Assembly (NCBI RefSeq): GCF_001509795.1
Contig: NZ_LLZN01000043.1
Location: 1 to 64,000, forward strand
DNA length: 64,000 nucleotides
Direction: 5' to 3'
Source of the DNA: Streptomyces sp. NRRL WC-3605
GTDB taxonomy: Bacteria > Actinomycetota > Actinomycetes > Streptomycetales > Streptomycetaceae
A program made the position numbers and the translations under genes. Under the pieces are notes generated by a model. It did not search any database. It was given only the letters and a program-made list of their open reading frames with translations, and was not told the DNA's origin. Shown here one piece after another: positions 61,610 through 64,000 of this stretch (the stretch's first letter is position 1; every line of letters begins with the position of its first letter).

Positions 61610-63199
61610 ATGCCGGACGAACTGAACGTCCACCGCGTACTCGGCGACCAGCCGTTCGCCGAGATCGGTCGGCCGGTGTGGGCGGTGACGGACTCGCCTC
61701 ACCGTTGCGTCGTCGTCGCCGGTGACCTCGGGCACGTCATGTGGCGCGGTACCGGCCAGTGGTTCGGTCACCGGATCGGTGTGTACGAGGCCGGCACCCT
61801 GCGTCCTCGCCACGTCGTCGCCTCCCGCCACCCCGTATGTGCCGTAGAACCCCACCCCGAGCTGCCGCTCGTCGCCGTCGGTACGGGGCGCTACGACGGC
61901 TCGTGGGACTTCGAGGGAGAGCTGCTCCTGCTGCACCTGGAGACCGGCCGCGTCACCAACCTGCTGAGCAAGAGCCGCCAAGTACGCCATCTGCGATGGC
62001 TGGAGGACGGCAGGCTCGCGATGCTGCTGTCCCCCGAGGACAAGGACGGCGGCTTCCGCAAGGGTTTCGAGCTCGCCGTCGCCGCGGACGACTGGCTGTC
62101 CGCTCCGTCCGGTCTGATCGACCCCGACCGCGCACGCCATCCCATGGTCGAGAGCGGACTTCTGCACGATCCGCGGGTGGAGGACACGCTCGCTCGTCTC
62201 ACGCAGGGACGTTGGCGGCGGCGCGCGGAGGTGCGGGACCTCGCGGTGCTCGCGGACGGCCGGGTGCTCGCCACCGGCCGGCACACGGACCTCGAGTGCT
62301 GGGATCCGTCGGGCGGGCTGACATGGGCGCTCCCCGCTGCCGGGGAGGGCAGCGTCCGTGTCGAGGCGGCCCCGGACGGCGGGTCGGCGTGGGTGACCTA
62401 CCGGGGCTACCAGCGCGACGAGGTGACGGGCCGGCAGGCCGACCGCGGCACCACCGTCCGGCGGATAGCGACGGCGGACGGCCGTGTGGTGGACCTCGTG
62501 GACATGCCGTCTGCCCCGGCACCGTCCGCCACACGCGAGGGCTGGCTCGCCCTGTGCCCGCGAGGCCGCACGGCACACGCGGCACGCCTGCTCGCCCCCG
62601 CACACCAGGAAGTGGCACGCCTCGCCCTGGCACCCAACCACTCCAACTCCCCGGCTCTGCGGGTCAGACACAGCACCCGTCTGCTGTACGTGGACGGTCC
62701 CGGCCCGGACGGCGACGCGCCGTGGATCAACGTGATCGAGCCTCCCGGCGAGCAGGGTCAGGCCGTCCTGCGCGCCCTGTTCCCCTTGCACTGGGACCCG
62801 GCGTCGACGCTCCAGCCCTGGTGCGGGCCCGCCGTCGAACTGACGGACGCCCTCGTCCACGCGGGCCGGTCGTATCGACGGGGCGCCACCTACGCCGAGG
62901 CTCGCGAGGGCACGTACGTCGTGAGCCGGGGGCTGCCGGACGGGGCGGCACGCTGGGTGTACGAGACGGACAAGCCGCTCGCGGACCTCGACGGCGACGA
63001 GCAAAGGGTCTACGTCGCCTTCCTCACCGGTGAGGTGGAGATCCTGGACTCGGCGACCGGCGAGGTGCGCGCCCGGCACACCCTGAGCGTTCACGGCCAC
63101 CCGGTCACACCGATGTCCGTGGCGTACCGGTCGGATCAGCGGCGCTTGGTGGTCGGGACGGTGGACGGGCGGATCCTGGACTGTTCGGTCCCGGAGTGA
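61610..63199 (+). CDS. Beta-propeller-like hypothetical protein
   Basis: A 529-residue soluble protein with repeated strand-rich segments that look like a WD40-type propeller (CVVVAGDLGHVMWRG, RDLAVLADGRVLATG, QRVYVAFLTGEVEILDS, RRLVVGTVDGRILDC). No catalytic motif or signal peptide is present. Streptomyces carries many such proteins of unknown role. A GGGGGGAG run before ATG 61610 fixes the start. Confidence 0.75.
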   Translation: MPDELNVHRVLGDQPFAEIGRPVWAVTDSPHRCVVVAGDLGHVMWRGTGQWFGHRIGVYEAGTLRPRHVVASRHPVCAVEPHPELPLVAVGTGRYDGSWDFEGELLLLHLETGRVTNLLSKSRQVRHLRWLEDGRLAMLLSPEDKDGGFRKGFELAVAADDWLSAPSGLIDPDRARHPMVESGLLHDPRVEDTLARLTQGRWRRRAEVRDLAVLADGRVLATGRHTDLECWDPSGGLTWALPAAGEGSVRVEAAPDGGSAWVTYRGYQRDEVTGRQADRGTTVRRIATADGRVVDLVDMPSAPAPSATREGWLALCPRGRTAHAARLLAPAHQEVARLALAPNHSNSPALRVRHSTRLLYVDGPGPDGDAPWINVIEPPGEQGQAVLRALFPLHWDPASTLQPWCGPAVELTDALVHAGRSYRRGATYAEAREGTYVVSRGLPDGAARWVYETDKPLADLDGDEQRVYVAFLTGEVEILDSATGEVRARHTLSVHGHPVTPMSVAYRSDQRRLVVGTVDGRILDCSVPE

Positions 63200-63227
63200 C
63201 CGGAGCGGTTCAGGTGACGCCCTGCTC

Positions 63228-64000
63228 TCAGACGAACGCGCTCTCTCCGGTGATCGCCTTGCCGACGATCAGGGTGTTCATCTCCCTGGTGCCCTCGAAG
63301 GAGTAGATCGCCTCCGCGTCGGCGAAGAAGCGTGCGACGTCGTAGTCCAGGACGATGCCGTTGCCTCCGAAGATCTCCCGTGCCCAGGCCACGACCTCCC
63401 GCATACGAGCGGTGACGTGGGCCTTCGCCAGTGAGGAGTGCTCGTCGCGGAACACACCGGAGTCCTGCAGCCGGGCCAGTTGCAGGAGCATGCCCCAGCT
63501 CGACGTGATGTTGCCCAGGCTCTTCACCAGCAGGTCCTGGACGAGCTGGAAGCCCGCGACCGGCCGGCCGAACTGCTGGCGTTCGGTGGCGTAGCGCAGT
63601 GCCAGTTCGTAGGCGCCGATCATCACGCCGAGCGCCTGCCAGGCGACGCCGCTGCGGGTGGCACGCAGGATCTCGGCCACGTCGCGGAAGGACGAGATGT
63701 TCTGCAGCCGGTCGGCCTCCGGTACGCGGACGTCCTCCAGGGTGATGTCCGCGTTCTCGACCATGCGCAGCGAGGTCTTGTTCTCGATCCTCTCCGCCGT
63801 GAAGCCCGGGGTGTCCTTGCCGACGACGAAGCCCTTGACCTGGTCGTCCTCGACGTCGCGTGCATAGACCACCACGAGGTCGGCGAAGGTCGCGTTGCCT
63901 ATCCAGCGCTTGGCGCCGCTGAGCACCCACGTGTCGCCGTCGCGCCGGGCCGTGGTGCCCATGCCGGCCGCGATGTCGGAACCGTCGAGCGGCTCGGTGA
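63228..64000 (-). CDS. Acyl-CoA dehydrogenase (glutaryl-CoA dehydrogenase type), 5' end outside window
   Basis: The frame starts beyond the window and runs to a stop at 63228. Visible parts are TEPLDGSDIAAGMGTTARRD, GAKRWIGNATFADLVVV, and the FAD-binding ALRYATERQQFGRP. The C-terminal SFEGTREMNTLIVGKAITG has Glu where glutaryl- and isovaleryl-type enzymes keep their catalytic base. It probably oxidises an acyl-CoA with FAD in the cytoplasm, passing electrons to ETF. Glutaryl-CoA is the best guess for substrate. Confidence 0.88.
   Translation of the reverse strand, partial: TEPLDGSDIAAGMGTTARRDGDTWVLSGAKRWIGNATFADLVVVYARDVEDDQVKGFVVGKDTPGFTAERIENKTSLRMVENADITLEDVRVPEADRLQNISSFRDVAEILRATRSGVAWQALGVMIGAYELALRYATERQQFGRPVAGFQLVQDLLVKSLGNITSSWGMLLQLARLQDSGVFRDEHSSLAKAHVTARMREVVAWAREIFGGNGIVLDYDVARFFADAEAIYSFEGTREMNTLIVGKAITGESAFV

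Overview
The window is high-GC actinobacterial DNA, almost certainly Streptomyces. Codon third positions are nearly all G or C, and GTG/TTG starts and 4-base stop/start overlaps are common. The gene content is also typical of the genus: a SpoIIE phosphatase, XRE-MmyB and XRE-cupin regulators, LLM flavoenzymes, DUF2630, paired UspA proteins and MEDS-domain anti-sigma factors. Many small regulator/oxidoreductase pairs, an IS remnant, gene fragments and duplicated genes point to accessory rather than core chromosome, although YrdC/Sua5 is a housekeeping gene. No tRNA, rRNA or CRISPR array was seen.

Layout. 1-10.2 kb: a truncated Tat-exported protein behind a LacI-type operator; a TetR/alcohol dehydrogenase pair with twin operators; a DUF1963 protein; a sarcosine-oxidase-like flavoenzyme; a GlxA-type AraC regulator divergent from an HD-domain protein; a P-loop kinase-like protein; a GAF-SpoIIE phosphatase. 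10.3-18.7 kb: a metal/cofactor uptake island. A promoter and cobalamin riboswitch precede a BtuFCD-type ABC transporter, followed by a Nur (nickel) box and a NikABCDE-type ABC operon. 18.7-22.2 kb: a His-rich methyltransferase, an XRE-cupin regulator and an MFS pump whose N terminus looks frameshifted. 22.3-28.2 kb: a three-gene operon of a helical-repeat protein, an HSP90-family ATPase and a 997-residue TPR protein.

28.5-43.4 kb: YrdC/Sua5, then a run of regulator-controlled redox genes (MFS/TetR, SnoaL-like protein, Gfo/Idh, HxlR with an LLM-BBE pair, MmyB/SDR, two MDR enzymes and a TetR), bracketed by two closely related Gfo/Idh genes in opposite orientation. 43.5-49.4 kb: a MEDS-ATPase/MEDS-STAS partner-switching pair, 6-phosphofructokinase, two tandem-UspA proteins and BON and CBS fragments that may come from one gene broken by inversion. 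49.4-55.5 kb: a PEP-mutase-family enzyme, a decayed IS5-like element with a passenger gene, MerR, a hairpin-rich spacer, an RNase J and small proteins. 55.5-64 kb: a flavin disulfide reductase, MerR/SDR, a DUF3533-like membrane protein, a RibD-like reductase, AraC, a DM13 fragment, a beta-propeller-like protein and an acyl-CoA dehydrogenase cut by the window edge.

The recurring theme is local control: most enzymes sit beside a divergent one-component regulator, with an inverted repeat visible between them. All functions are inferred by reading the sequence; no database search was possible.
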